From assembly GCF_035317345.1 (NCBI RefSeq), contig NZ_JAYKTU010000003.1: a DNA stretch of 64,000 nucleotides; one strand, 5' to 3'. The position numbers were made by a program, and so were the translations under genes. Positions within the stretch are counted from its first letter, which is position 1, and each line of letters opens with the position of its first letter. Positions 34,216 through 43,044 of the stretch are shown one piece after another. The notes beneath the pieces were generated by a model, which saw only the letters and a list, made by a program, of their open reading frames with translations, searched no databases and was not told where the DNA came from. The DNA comes from Cellvibrio fontiphilus (GTDB lineage: Bacteria; Pseudomonadota; Gammaproteobacteria; Pseudomonadales; Cellvibrionaceae).

Positions 34216-36021
34216 TTACATGCCGTATTCGGGCGCATCTTCAGCAACCACTGTTTTTTCTTTCTTACGCAAGCGGATGTGCAGGTCACGCAACTGCAGC
34301 TCATCTACAGTGCCCGGAGCATCAGTCATCACGCAGGCCGCACTTTGGGTTTTGGGGAAAGCGATAACGTCGCGGATGGAGCTTGCGCCCACCATTAACA
34401 TAATCAGACGATCCAAACCAAATGCCAAACCGCCGTGTGGTGGTGCGCCGTAAGCAAGTGCATCCAACAAGAAGCCGAACTTTTCGCGCTGCTCTTCCGG
34501 TGAAATACCGAGGATTTTAAATACCGCTTGCTGCATTGTGGATGAATGGATACGCACCGAACCACCGCCCAACTCAGTACCGTTCAGTACCAGATCGTAT
34601 GCGCGTGACAAGGCCGCGCCCGGATTAGCGATCAGCTCATCAGGAGTGCAGCTTGGTGAGGTGAACGGGTGGTGGATTGACGTCCAGCCGCCTTTGTCAT
34701 CCTCTTCAAACATCGGGAAGTCAACAACCCACAAAGGCGCCCATTGGGTGGTGTACAACTCAAGGTCAGCGCCCAGTTTGCAGCGCAATGCACCCAGAGC
34801 TTCGGTGACCACTTTGTGTTTGTCAGCGCCAAAGAAAATCAGGTCGCCATTTTCAGCACCAACGCGATCCAAAATGGCCGCGCGCACTGGCACTGGCAGG
34901 TTTTTAACGATCGGCGATTGCAAACCTTCTTCCAGATCAGACTTGTCGTTGACCTTGATGTAGGCCAAACCTTTCGCACCGTAGATGCCAACAAACTTGG
35001 TGTAATCGTCGATTTGTTTACGGGTCAACTTCTCGTTGCCACCTGGAACTTTAAGTGCAGTAACGCGGGATTTTGGATCGTTTGCTGGACCAGCGAAGAC
35101 TTTGAAATCCACCTCGGTAACAAGGTCTTTGATATCAACCAATTCCAACGGAATGCGCATATCCGGTTTGTCTGAACCGTATTTGGCAATTGCTTCCGAG
35201 AAGGGCATGTGCTTGATTTCAGCAAACTCAACTCCGAGCAGATCCTTGAACAATTCGCGGAACATACCTTCGGTAATTTCCATGATTTGTTCTTGCGACA
35301 TAAAGGAGGTTTCTATGTCGATCTGGGTGAATTCCGGTTGACGATCAGCGCGCAGGTCTTCGTCGCGGAAGCACTTGGCGATTTGGTAGTAGCGGTCATA
35401 ACCAGCAACCATCAACAGCTGCTTGAACAATTGGGGCGATTGCGGCAGCGCAAAGAATTTACCGTCGTGGGTACGTGATGGCACCAGATAATCGCGCGCG
35501 CCTTCTGGCGTTGCACGGGTCAGGATTGGAGTTTCAACATCGAGGAAACCGTTGCGATCCAAGTAGTTGCGAATAACGCTAGTCACTTTGCTGCGGAAGC
35601 GCAGGTTTTTCTGCATTTCGGTACGACGCAAATCCAAGAAGCGATACTTCAAACGGGTTTCTTCGCCCACATTAGAGTAAGCATCCAAGGGGAAAGGCAT
35701 GGTTTCCGCTTCATTCAGAATAGTCAGCGCGGTGCCATAGACTTCAATTTCGCCAGTGGCCATATTCGGGTTCACTGTGGATGGCGCACGCGCGCGCACT
35801 TTACCAGTCAATTGCAATACGTACTCGCCGCGCACTTTGTCAGCAAGGGCAAAATTCTCTTTGGCATCCGGATCAAACACCACTTGCACAATACCTTCGC
35901 GGTCGCGCAGGTCGATAAAGATCACACCACCGTGATCGCGACGACGATCAACCCATCCACAGAGGGTCACTTCTTGATCGATAAACGAGGCATTTAAAGC
36001 GCCACAATATTGGCTGCGCAT
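34216..36021 (-). CDS. aspS: Aspartyl-tRNA synthetase
   Basis: Class IIb synthetase of the bacterial type. The 601 residues (E. coli 590) comprise an N-terminal OB-fold anticodon domain (MRSQYCGALNASFIDQEVTLCGWVDRRRDHGG), motif 1 and 2 in the catalytic core (TPEGARDYLVPSR ... FRDEDLRADRQPEFTQID), the bacterial GAD insertion (about 290-420), and motif 3 GGLAFGLDRLIMLM. Cognate asparagine discrimination cannot be judged. Its terminator lies 14 bp downstream. Confidence 0.97.
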   Translation of the reverse strand: MRSQYCGALNASFIDQEVTLCGWVDRRRDHGGVIFIDLRDREGIVQVVFDPDAKENFALADKVRGEYVLQLTGKVRARAPSTVNPNMATGEIEVYGTALTILNEAETMPFPLDAYSNVGEETRLKYRFLDLRRTEMQKNLRFRSKVTSVIRNYLDRNGFLDVETPILTRATPEGARDYLVPSRTHDGKFFALPQSPQLFKQLLMVAGYDRYYQIAKCFRDEDLRADRQPEFTQIDIETSFMSQEQIMEITEGMFRELFKDLLGVEFAEIKHMPFSEAIAKYGSDKPDMRIPLELVDIKDLVTEVDFKVFAGPANDPKSRVTALKVPGGNEKLTRKQIDDYTKFVGIYGAKGLAYIKVNDKSDLEEGLQSPIVKNLPVPVRAAILDRVGAENGDLIFFGADKHKVVTEALGALRCKLGADLELYTTQWAPLWVVDFPMFEEDDKGGWTSIHHPFTSPSCTPDELIANPGAALSRAYDLVLNGTELGGGSVRIHSSTMQQAVFKILGISPEEQREKFGFLLDALAYGAPPHGGLAFGLDRLIMLMVGASSIRDVIAFPKTQSAACVMTDAPGTVDELQLRDLHIRLRKKEKTVVAEDAPEYGM

Positions 36022-36108
36022 AGCGAGTTCCTGATTTGGTAGAAATTATTTGTTAATGCGAAATTATGGGTAACAACAAGGGGCTGGCAATTAGCCACCC
36101 CCACAGAC

Positions 36109-36357
36109 TCAAGCACTGGCTGGCGCGCTGGATGAACCTGAGCTGCCAGCTTCACCAGCAAGATTCTTTTTCTTACCCGATTTGAAATCCGTTTCGTACC
36201 AGCCACCGCCCGATAAACGGAAACCAGCGGCTGATATTTGTTTTTTAAGACTGGGCTTACCGCAGGCAGGGCAATCCACCAAGGGAGCATCGCTCAGTTT
36301 CTGCAAAGCCTCTAATGCGTGACTACAGGATTCACATTGATATTCGTAAATAGGCAT
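36109..36357 (-). CDS. FmdB-family zinc ribbon protein
   Basis: Small protein of 82 residues: MPIYEYQCESCSHALEALQ, then DCPACGKPSLKKQ. The two CxxC knuckles form the FmdB-type zinc ribbon, followed by a GFRLSGGGWYETDFK stretch and a Ser/Gly/Ala tail. The family name comes from a regulator of formamidase, but most members have no known role. Its place directly before aspS is common in gammaproteobacteria. 36358-36522 holds no further gene. Confidence 0.9.
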   Translation of the reverse strand: MPIYEYQCESCSHALEALQKLSDAPLVDCPACGKPSLKKQISAAGFRLSGGGWYETDFKSGKKKNLAGEAGSSGSSSAPASA

Positions 36358-36522
36358 CTAAAAGCACCTCAGTTCAACAAATCATCTACTACAGGATACT
36401 GAGACCCTAAAATAAGGGTCGCGATTGTAGCCTAAAAGCCATGGCGCGAGAACCACGCCGGCAGGATATGGTCACTGCTAGCAATATTTAAAGCGGGAAA
36501 AAGAAAAACAAGGCAAAAAGCA

Positions 36523-37215
36523 TTAGGGAATTTGCGAGTTGCGCATTCTGGCTTGAATCCGGGATGCATGACGCACCACCCAAGCAGGCATGGCTTTTTC
36601 ATATTGGCGCGGGTTGGGCAGCATCACTGCCATTCGGGCAGCGGCAGTAGGACCAATCTGCACAGCCGGAACCTTATAATAGTGGCGGGCGGCGGCCTCA
36701 GCACCAAACACACCGTTCCCCCACTCCACCACATTCAAGTAAACCTCAAGAATGCGCTGCTTATCCCACAAGGCTTCTATCATCAGTGCAATTATCGCTT
36801 CCTGGATTTTGCGCCCATAAGATCGCGAAGGTGATAAAAACAGGTTTTTGGCGAGCTGCTGGGTGATAGAGGAACCACCAGCCACCGACTTACCCTTGCG
36901 CTGGTTTTTTTGTAATGCCTGTTCGATTCCGCGCCAATCAAAGCCGTGATGTTGCATGAACCGATCATCCTCTGCAGCAACAACCGCGCGCTTCAAATGG
37001 GTAGATATCTGCGCGTAATCCACCCATTCATACTGCAATTCGATGTTGGGATTCTTCTCTCGCAACTCCTCCAAACGAATCGCCATAAAACTGGTTTCAG
37101 CAGGATTAACCCATTTCCAAACAAGAATATGCCCCAGCAACCACAACTGGTAGAGCGATATTAGTAACAGCAGCCATTTGATTGAAAAGCCTATTACTCG
37201 CCAGAAACCTTTCAT
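36523..37215 (-). CDS. mtgA: Monofunctional peptidoglycan glycosyltransferase
   Basis: GT51 enzyme that polymerises lipid II glycan strands. The 230 residues comprise one N-terminal membrane anchor (about 11-32) and the GT51 domain with the catalytic Glu motif VVAAEDDRFMQHHGFDW, GGSSITQQLAKNLFLSPSRS, and EVYLNVVEWGNGVFGAEAAA. It has no transpeptidase domain. It lies 6 bp downstream of the DUF4124 gene and is probably translated from the same transcript. Confidence 0.95.
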   Translation of the reverse strand: MKGFWRVIGFSIKWLLLLISLYQLWLLGHILVWKWVNPAETSFMAIRLEELREKNPNIELQYEWVDYAQISTHLKRAVVAAEDDRFMQHHGFDWRGIEQALQKNQRKGKSVAGGSSITQQLAKNLFLSPSRSYGRKIQEAIIALMIEALWDKQRILEVYLNVVEWGNGVFGAEAAARHYYKVPAVQIGPTAAARMAVMLPNPRQYEKAMPAWVVRHASRIQARMRNSQIP

Positions 37216-37221
37216 CCTGAA

Positions 37222-37701
37222 TCAATAATCCTGCTCTTGCTGGGCGGCGCGCCGGTTCATCGCATCGGCAGCCGCGCGGGCTTTCTCCAATGGCGAAGCG
37301 GTATCACCTGCTGCCGTTTCGTTTGCTTTATGGGTTGCAGATTGAGTGCTGACGGGAGGCAGTGTGTTGCGTGTATCCACCGTGATTTGCTGCGCATTCT
37401 GCGCTTGGGGTTTATCACTGAAATGCACACGCCCGTCCGCATCAGTCCATTTATAAATTTTTACCTCAGCACCAGACTCCTCATCAGAGAGTTGATTTAC
37501 TACTTTATCTGCGACATCGCGAGCATCAGACGCAAGCTGTTCAGTCGAAAGGTCGGGCAAAAAATCACCCGGACTTTTACCGGCAAATTGATCGCGCATG
37601 GCCAGAAGCGGCATCTGCCCGGTTTTCAAATAAACAAGGTAGTTGCCCATGCCGGCAACAAATATCAACACCATCAGTGATTTCATTATCAAACTTTTCA
37701 T
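37222..37701 (-). CDS. DUF4124-domain protein
   Basis: Protein of 159 residues with an N-terminal membrane segment (about 7-24) and a short DUF4124 segment (VKIYKWTDADGRVHFSDKPQ, about 79-98), a motif of periplasmic or membrane-tethered proteins of unknown role. The C-terminal part is Ala/Thr-rich and ends in a charged helix. The 6-bp spacing to mtgA suggests a link to cell-wall synthesis, but that is only context. Confidence 0.8.
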   Translation of the reverse strand: MKSLIMKSLMVLIFVAGMGNYLVYLKTGQMPLLAMRDQFAGKSPGDFLPDLSTEQLASDARDVADKVVNQLSDEESGAEVKIYKWTDADGRVHFSDKPQAQNAQQITVDTRNTLPPVSTQSATHKANETAAGDTASPLEKARAAADAMNRRAAQQEQDY

Positions 37702-37744
37702 AAAGCTCCCTGTTTTTCCGTGTTTGGATTAAATCTTGTTTCTA

Positions 37745-38059
37745 TTAAGTATTGGTGGATTCGACACCCAACAGGTTAGCCTCGTAAACCAATGGAATAA
37801 ACTGCAATCGCCCAGTACAAGCCAGATTGGCAGAGCGCCCACTGTGTAAATCAAACTCAATTCCATGTAGCGGACAGCGAATATTATTACCACTTGCCGT
37901 GGCGTAGGTAAGCGAAGCGCCGGCGTGAGGGCAGGCATTTTTAATCAGCACGGGTCGGCCATTTTCCTGAAGCAACAGCAGCGGCTGACCATCCAGCGTA
38001 AACGCCTTGCGGTAACCATCATAAAGTTGATGCAACTTTTCCAGCGCAACAAATGGCAT
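37745..38059 (-). CDS. Rieske [2Fe-2S] ferredoxin-like protein
   Basis: Protein of 104 residues with the two Rieske cluster-binding motifs, CPHAG and CPLHG (Cys-x-His ... Cys-x2-His), separated by the normal spacing. There is no signal or membrane helix, so it is a soluble cytosolic electron carrier or a small oxidoreductase partner. No oxygenase gene is adjacent. It starts divergently from the DUF1704 gene; the 227 bp between them hold both promoters. Confidence 0.88.
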   Translation of the reverse strand: MPFVALEKLHQLYDGYRKAFTLDGQPLLLLQENGRPVLIKNACPHAGASLTYATASGNNIRCPLHGIEFDLHSGRSANLACTGRLQFIPLVYEANLLGVESTNT

Positions 38060-38286
38060 AAACCTATTCCTCGCGATTTACCAAAGCGGCCCATGGATTG
38101 ATACAGCCCTGCGCATTTTGGCGATTTATCTCCCAGCTCGCCAGAGGGCAATTGTTTAGGTTCGCTCAGACACCATAAAACAGCTGCAAATACTCGCCAC
38201 AATTTTGCAGCAAAAGGCTAGAATGGCAGCCCACTCACGTTATTTGTGCCCGGCACACGCCCGCCCCATTTTGTGGCATTCCGCTT

Positions 38287-39621
38287 ATGACCGACTCTCT
38301 CTACCTGGAACGTTTAAAGCAGTTATCAACGCGCCTGGTTTCCCTGCAAAAACCCATACGCATTCTGGATGCCATTAAATGGCCAATAGGGATTGAACAG
38401 CGCTTTCGCGCTGCACAAGGCAAAGAGCTACCGGCGCTTGATGCGGATTTTTATCAACGCCAAGCGCTGGCATTTGCCCCCGACAATGTCAGCCAGTTAT
38501 TAAAAGAATTAAAGAGCGATGTGCGCCGGCAATTGGGGCATGATGACGCACTCGGGAAAATTCTGCAGGCCACCATCGATCAATATCAAATTGTTATTGA
38601 ATTGTTGCGCGCGCGTGGCACCCAACAATTTGGTCAATACAGCAAACAACTTTATGGGTCTGCCAGCGACAATATTCGCGGCGACCGTAAAACTTTGCGC
38701 CAATTAGGCGAGCGTCTGTGTCATATTTTTTCCCTGCCCGCAGTGGAACATTTAAACCGGCCCTATACCAATCACATTGCTGCCGAAGATGCAGTGAATA
38801 TGCTGGATGCACGGATGCGCGATTATTTTGGTGCGGGCGAAGTTCGGGTACAGATTAGCGATGACATAGTTTCCGATGCCTCCGCTGGTGGTGACTGCAT
38901 AAAAGTCAATCGCCGCTCTTCGTTTTCCGAGCTGGACATTCAAGTATTGGAAGTCCATGAAGGTTGGGTGCATATAGGCACTACGCTGAATGGTCGCGCA
39001 CAACCCTGGGCCACCTGGTTAAGCGTTGGATCGCCGCGCATTACCGCTATTCAGGAAGGCATGGCAGTTCTGTTGGAAACTCTCACCTTCAGCTCATTTC
39101 CGCAGCGCGCACGGCGCATAAGCGACCGCGTAGTTGCGGTTGATCTGGCTGAACAAGGCGCTGATTTTTGCGAGGTTTACCGCTATTTTCTGGAGCGCGG
39201 CATTAGTGAGCACGACAGTTATCGGGTCACTCAACGGGTATTTCGCGGCGGCACCCTGACCGGTGGTTCAGTGTTTACTAAAGATATTTCCTACGTGAAA
39301 GGTTTTGTCGAAAATGTGAACTTTATTCGCAGTGCTATTCAATCCGGCGTGCCGGAAATTATCCCTATGCTATTTGTTGGCAAAGTAACCTTGGATGATT
39401 TGCCACTGCTTTATGAACGCTATTTGGACGGCGTAATTGTTGGCCCAAAACATTTGCCGCCCATGTTCAAAAACCTCAATGGCCTTTATGTCTGGTTTGG
39501 ATTTTCCAGCAGTATGTCGGTGATGAATATCGCGCGCGTACAACAGCACTTTAATAAATTATTCCAGCAACTGCCTATGGCAACACCTGAACATCAAAAT
39601 ACCGACGCAGAATTGGATTGA
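38287..39621 (+). CDS. DUF1704 (QEGLA/MATCAP-type) metallopeptidase-like protein
   Basis: Protein of 444 residues of the family annotated in bacteria as flavohemoglobin expression-modulating QEGLA motif protein. The HExxxH zinc motif HEGWVH is at 224-229, and the QEG motif (QEGMA, Gln256-Glu257) supplies the third ligand, as in the related eukaryotic MATCAP/KIAA0895 carboxypeptidases that act on tubulin C-termini. It has a helical N-terminal domain and no signal peptide. Peptidase activity in bacteria is inferred, not shown. The next gene starts 16 bp later. Confidence 0.85.
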   Translation: MTDSLYLERLKQLSTRLVSLQKPIRILDAIKWPIGIEQRFRAAQGKELPALDADFYQRQALAFAPDNVSQLLKELKSDVRRQLGHDDALGKILQATIDQYQIVIELLRARGTQQFGQYSKQLYGSASDNIRGDRKTLRQLGERLCHIFSLPAVEHLNRPYTNHIAAEDAVNMLDARMRDYFGAGEVRVQISDDIVSDASAGGDCIKVNRRSSFSELDIQVLEVHEGWVHIGTTLNGRAQPWATWLSVGSPRITAIQEGMAVLLETLTFSSFPQRARRISDRVVAVDLAEQGADFCEVYRYFLERGISEHDSYRVTQRVFRGGTLTGGSVFTKDISYVKGFVENVNFIRSAIQSGVPEIIPMLFVGKVTLDDLPLLYERYLDGVIVGPKHLPPMFKNLNGLYVWFGFSSSMSVMNIARVQQHFNKLFQQLPMATPEHQNTDAELD

Positions 39622-39637
39622 GTTAGATTAGTTGATC

Positions 39638-40030
39638 ATGACCTATTACAAAGTTGTACTTTCCGGCGAAAATATTTTTTTTGAAAATGCGTCACGTATC
39701 GATAGCGACAGCGCTGATCCAGTGATTGGTTTTATCAGTTGCAAACCAATTAATGCTGATAACCCTTCGCTGGCGTTAGCAATAGCCAAGCGCGATTTGC
39801 TGGTTCATTGGAATCACAGTTTTAATGGTGACCGAAAAATGGGGATGCCCAAATTAACACTGGAGTACATGGGGGAACTAAGCGGCTGGTTTAAACCCAA
39901 AAGCAGTCAGGATTATTATTGGTTTACCAGTGAGGCTCACAAACAAGAGCTACTGACGCAGCTCACTAATCCCTTGCGCCAACGCTTGTGGCGCAAGGAA
40001 ACGCCTGTTAACTTAAACTCGGAAGGTTAA
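39638..40030 (+). CDS. Hypothetical protein
   Basis: Protein of 130 residues starting at ATG 39638 (MTYYKVVLSGENIF); a TTG 6 bases upstream is possible. No signal or membrane helix. It looks like a small alpha/beta soluble protein with Trp- and aromatic-rich segments (LVHWNHSFNGDRK, DYYWFTSEAHK). It follows the DUF1704 gene closely in the same direction, so it may be a partner of that protein. I do not recognise a family. Confidence 0.6.
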   Translation: MTYYKVVLSGENIFFENASRIDSDSADPVIGFISCKPINADNPSLALAIAKRDLLVHWNHSFNGDRKMGMPKLTLEYMGELSGWFKPKSSQDYYWFTSEAHKQELLTQLTNPLRQRLWRKETPVNLNSEG

Positions 40031-40034
40031 ACAC

Positions 40035-40412
40035 TCAGGCGATAGCGGCAGGCGCTGGCTCAAGCATATTAAGCAGCGCAGCGCGCAACACCGGTGAAAT
40101 AATTTCTTCACTGCGCGCCGACAGCGGCGAATTACCCACCCACTCAAAACGCCAGCGAAATAACTGGGCAGCGTCTGGCGATTCACGTACTTCAACTAAT
40201 TCAAAACGTCGGGCGTCCACACTAAAACGCTCGCGCAATTGAAAGGCAAAAGGCTCAGCATTTTTACCGACAAAACTGGATGCTTGTTGACTGGGTGCGG
40301 CGACTAAAAAATAATCGCGCCCTTGAAACTGCAGGTGACAAACGCTGAGACTCACCGGTTGTCCAAGGCGATTGCTTAACACTAGATCAATAAAAAACGA
40401 GTTATTCACCAT
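40035..40412 (-). CDS. Hypothetical protein
   Basis: Protein of 125 residues if started at ATG 40412 (MVNNSFFIDLVLSNRLGQ), which has GGGA eight bases upstream. An in-frame start at 40535 would add 41 residues of low-quality, Arg-rich sequence running over a palindrome that looks regulatory, so the shorter form is preferred. It appears soluble, with beta strands (VSLSVCHLQFQGRDYFLVAAP) and a C-terminal helix. It faces the previous hypothetical gene with 4 bp between the stops. Family not recognised. Confidence 0.55.
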   Translation of the reverse strand: MVNNSFFIDLVLSNRLGQPVSLSVCHLQFQGRDYFLVAAPSQQASSFVGKNAEPFAFQLRERFSVDARRFELVEVRESPDAAQLFRWRFEWVGNSPLSARSEEIISPVLRAALLNMLEPAPAAIA

Positions 40413-40437
40413 AAAAGATCCCGCTGCGTTCTTATAG

Positions 40438-40466
40438 TTTTCTGTCGCAATGGCCTTGACAGAAAA
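40438..40466. promoter_or_regulatory. Palindromic site upstream of 40035-40412 gene
   Basis: Perfect inverted repeat TTTTCTGTC / GACAGAAAA with an 11-base centre, 26-54 bp upstream of ATG 40412. Position and symmetry fit an operator for a dimeric regulator; it could also form a small hairpin. The remaining 40467-40832 stretch holds no gene I can support. Confidence 0.45.
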
Positions 40467-40832
40467 CTGGTTGATTATTCGCCACCCGGTTCTATCAGCA
40501 GAGTCCCTCTCGCGGCGAGGCGGCAGTCTACGCACTATTTATGACAGTTCAAGCAAAAGTAGGCTGTCACGTCGCCCCGTTCACACTTGCAAAGATTTTG
40601 TTACTTTATTGCCGGATTGTGAGTAGCAGCCCCAAGTAACTATGGTTACGCCCTTGTGTATGCCCAGCCGTTTGGAGCACCGCCAAACACAATCTGATAA
40701 AGTTCATTACTGAGGCTGCGCCAACCCTGAATAGTTCCTTAACTGGATCGCTTTCAACCTATTTTTATTAATAATCGCCCGCCTGCCTTCCCACCCATTT
40801 TTATTTATATAGTCAGATTAGGATTTAAAGGA

Positions 40833-42779
40833 ATGATCAAGCTGTTTGCTGCCGCGTTACACAAAATTAATTGGTGCTCCCGGGCTTTACTCTTGTGCGT
40901 GTTTGTTCAGGGATGTAGTTATATCTCGCAGGGTGTTTTGGTAGATGGTGAGCGCCATACCAGATTAAACACTGCCCCAGGCCAAGCAGATAGTTTTGGG
41001 GATAGCGCTGAGCGAATTGTTTACCCTGAGCAAAATTGGAGCGCTGCACAAAGTCTGTGGTTTTACAATGTCACCCAGGGGTCTAACTTGATCCCCTACG
41101 ATATTTTTCTGCATTTGGAAGTAGCCGACAGCGAAGAATTATTTCGCGCTGACAAACATATGAACCGATTGCGTTACCTGACGCAAAGCCCCTCAATAGC
41201 CAACCCAGATGGACTGCCTGTGGGTTGGGTAAAAGATGAACACGGCGGTAAGGATTATGTAGGTTTTACCTGCGCCGCCTGTCACACCAGCCAAATTCAC
41301 TTTCAGGGAACCGCTATCAGGATCGACGGAGGCGCGCCTCTGGCCGATATGGAAAAAATGCTGGGCAGCTTGTCAGCCGCACTCAACGCCAGCCTGGATA
41401 ATCCCGCCAAATTTGAACGCCTTGCTGCCAAGGTGTTAAAAGGAAAATACCCAGCCGAACAAGAGTCCTTTCGTGCTGAGTTAAAAACCATAGCCGCGCA
41501 AATCACGACCTATAACAAGGTTAACGAGCCGCGCCACGGTGAACAGCTAGTGGCTTATGGTTATGGGCGATTGGATGCTTTCGGACGAATTTACAATCGC
41601 GTTCTGGCCCACCTGACCCCCAGGGAACCAAACTTTAACCCCGCCAGTGCGCCCGTTAGCTACCCCTACTTGTGGGACACCCCACAACACGATTTTGTGC
41701 AATGGAATGGTGTTGGCGACAACGAATTAGCCGGGCCACTCGGGCGCAATACCGGCGAGGCACTCGGCGTGTTTGCACAGTTTGATTTACAAAAACAACA
41801 CGGGGATATTGGTTATCGCTCATCGGTAGTGGTGCGCAACCTGACACGTATCGAGCGTCACCTGGAAAGCCTCTGGTCGCCCAGCTGGGAAGAGCTGGCA
41901 GCGCAACAAGTGCTGCCTCCTATTAACCAATCACTGGCAGAGCAAGGGCGCGAAGTTTTTATTCACTACCAATGTCACAGCTGTCACGAAGCGATTGACC
42001 GCACCGATCCCAAGCGCCGCATCATCTCCCAATTTTCAAGCCTGCAAACCATAGGTACAGATCCCTACATGGCAATGAATGCGCTCAACTATTCAGGAAA
42101 AAGTGGCTACTTTGAAGGCACCAAAATCAAGCCACTCAATCCGGCGTCTCCGCGCTACGCAGCCAACACACCGGTGCTTCCTGCATTGAGCAGCGCGGTT
42201 GAAGGCGTGTTAATAGAACCGGATCACGACAAAACATTTATCCGCCGCTGGGCCGAAAAACTCTATGACTTACTGGCCTCCATCGGTGACAACCCCATCA
42301 AACACACCCAGCGCCATCTGGATTTTGAAGTGGTAGACAAGGACAAGCCCACCACACTTGCGGCTTATAAAGCGCGCCCGCTCAATGGCATCTGGGCAAC
42401 CGCCCCCTATTTACACAACGGATCGGTTCCCAGTCTGTACGAGCTATTTATGCCCAGCTGTAGCGATCAGGAGATTGCCTCAGGGAAAGTCTGTCGCCCT
42501 AACAAATTTACCCTTGGCAGTCGCGAATTGGACCCTGTAAAAGTCGGTTTTGTTGGACGCGACCCGGCGCTGTACCCTGATCTGTTCGTGTTCGATACCA
42601 GTCTGCCCAGCAACTCCAATAAAGGTCACGAATACGCCGCAGGCGTAACACCGGTATTTGTCCTGGATGAACAGGGCCGTCCACGCAAGGATTCACAAGG
42701 TAAACCCATAATGCGCAGGCTTGAACCCATCAGCCACGCCCAGCGCTTGGCACTGGTGGAATACCTCAAAACCCTCTGA
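40833..42779 (+). CDS. RoxA-like di-heme cytochrome c lipoprotein
   Basis: Protein of 648 residues with a lipobox VQGC (Cys28) and two c-type heme sites, CAACH (147-151) and CHSCH (381-385). The closing region KARPLNGIWATAPYLHNGSVPSLYELF is typical of the RoxA/RoxB rubber-oxygenase and di-heme peroxidase-like family, whose length (about 680) fits. RoxA is secreted, whereas this protein is predicted to be tethered to the outer membrane. An oxidative role on a polymer or hydrophobic substrate is possible but unproven. AAGGA precedes the ATG, and a terminator follows 35 bp after the stop. Confidence 0.85.
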   Translation: MIKLFAAALHKINWCSRALLLCVFVQGCSYISQGVLVDGERHTRLNTAPGQADSFGDSAERIVYPEQNWSAAQSLWFYNVTQGSNLIPYDIFLHLEVADSEELFRADKHMNRLRYLTQSPSIANPDGLPVGWVKDEHGGKDYVGFTCAACHTSQIHFQGTAIRIDGGAPLADMEKMLGSLSAALNASLDNPAKFERLAAKVLKGKYPAEQESFRAELKTIAAQITTYNKVNEPRHGEQLVAYGYGRLDAFGRIYNRVLAHLTPREPNFNPASAPVSYPYLWDTPQHDFVQWNGVGDNELAGPLGRNTGEALGVFAQFDLQKQHGDIGYRSSVVVRNLTRIERHLESLWSPSWEELAAQQVLPPINQSLAEQGREVFIHYQCHSCHEAIDRTDPKRRIISQFSSLQTIGTDPYMAMNALNYSGKSGYFEGTKIKPLNPASPRYAANTPVLPALSSAVEGVLIEPDHDKTFIRRWAEKLYDLLASIGDNPIKHTQRHLDFEVVDKDKPTTLAAYKARPLNGIWATAPYLHNGSVPSLYELFMPSCSDQEIASGKVCRPNKFTLGSRELDPVKVGFVGRDPALYPDLFVFDTSLPSNSNKGHEYAAGVTPVFVLDEQGRPRKDSQGKPIMRRLEPISHAQRLALVEYLKTL

Positions 42780-42813
42780 TCAGCCCCTGCATCAATGCGG
42801 CAGCATCATTCAG

Positions 42814-42840
42814 GGCCTTGGCTAAACCAAGGCCTTTTTT
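42814..42840 (+). terminator. Intrinsic terminator after cytochrome gene
   Basis: GGCCTTGG, loop CTAAA, CCAAGGCC, then TTTTTT. The remaining 42841-43044 must hold the promoter of the FG-GAP gene; nothing else is seen in it. Confidence 0.9.
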
Positions 42841-43044
42841 ATTGCACAATTGCTCACAATTAGCAGGGATTAACTTCTTTAAATTAACACCACCTAACAC
42901 CACTGAACCAATTAGTGGTTTTGGCGGTCTTTATGCGACTTCCGCCGAAGTAAGGGCGCCGCCTAAATCCCGGCGATTTGATTGACACCAAGCGCCGCGA
43001 CACACAGAATCACCGACCAGTTTTAACCCTCAGGAACACGCTGA

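Noticed and set aside
40413..40535. N-terminal extension of the 40035-40412 gene
   Set aside because: Arg-rich, low-quality sequence reading through a perfect palindrome; ATG 40412 has a plausible ribosome site.
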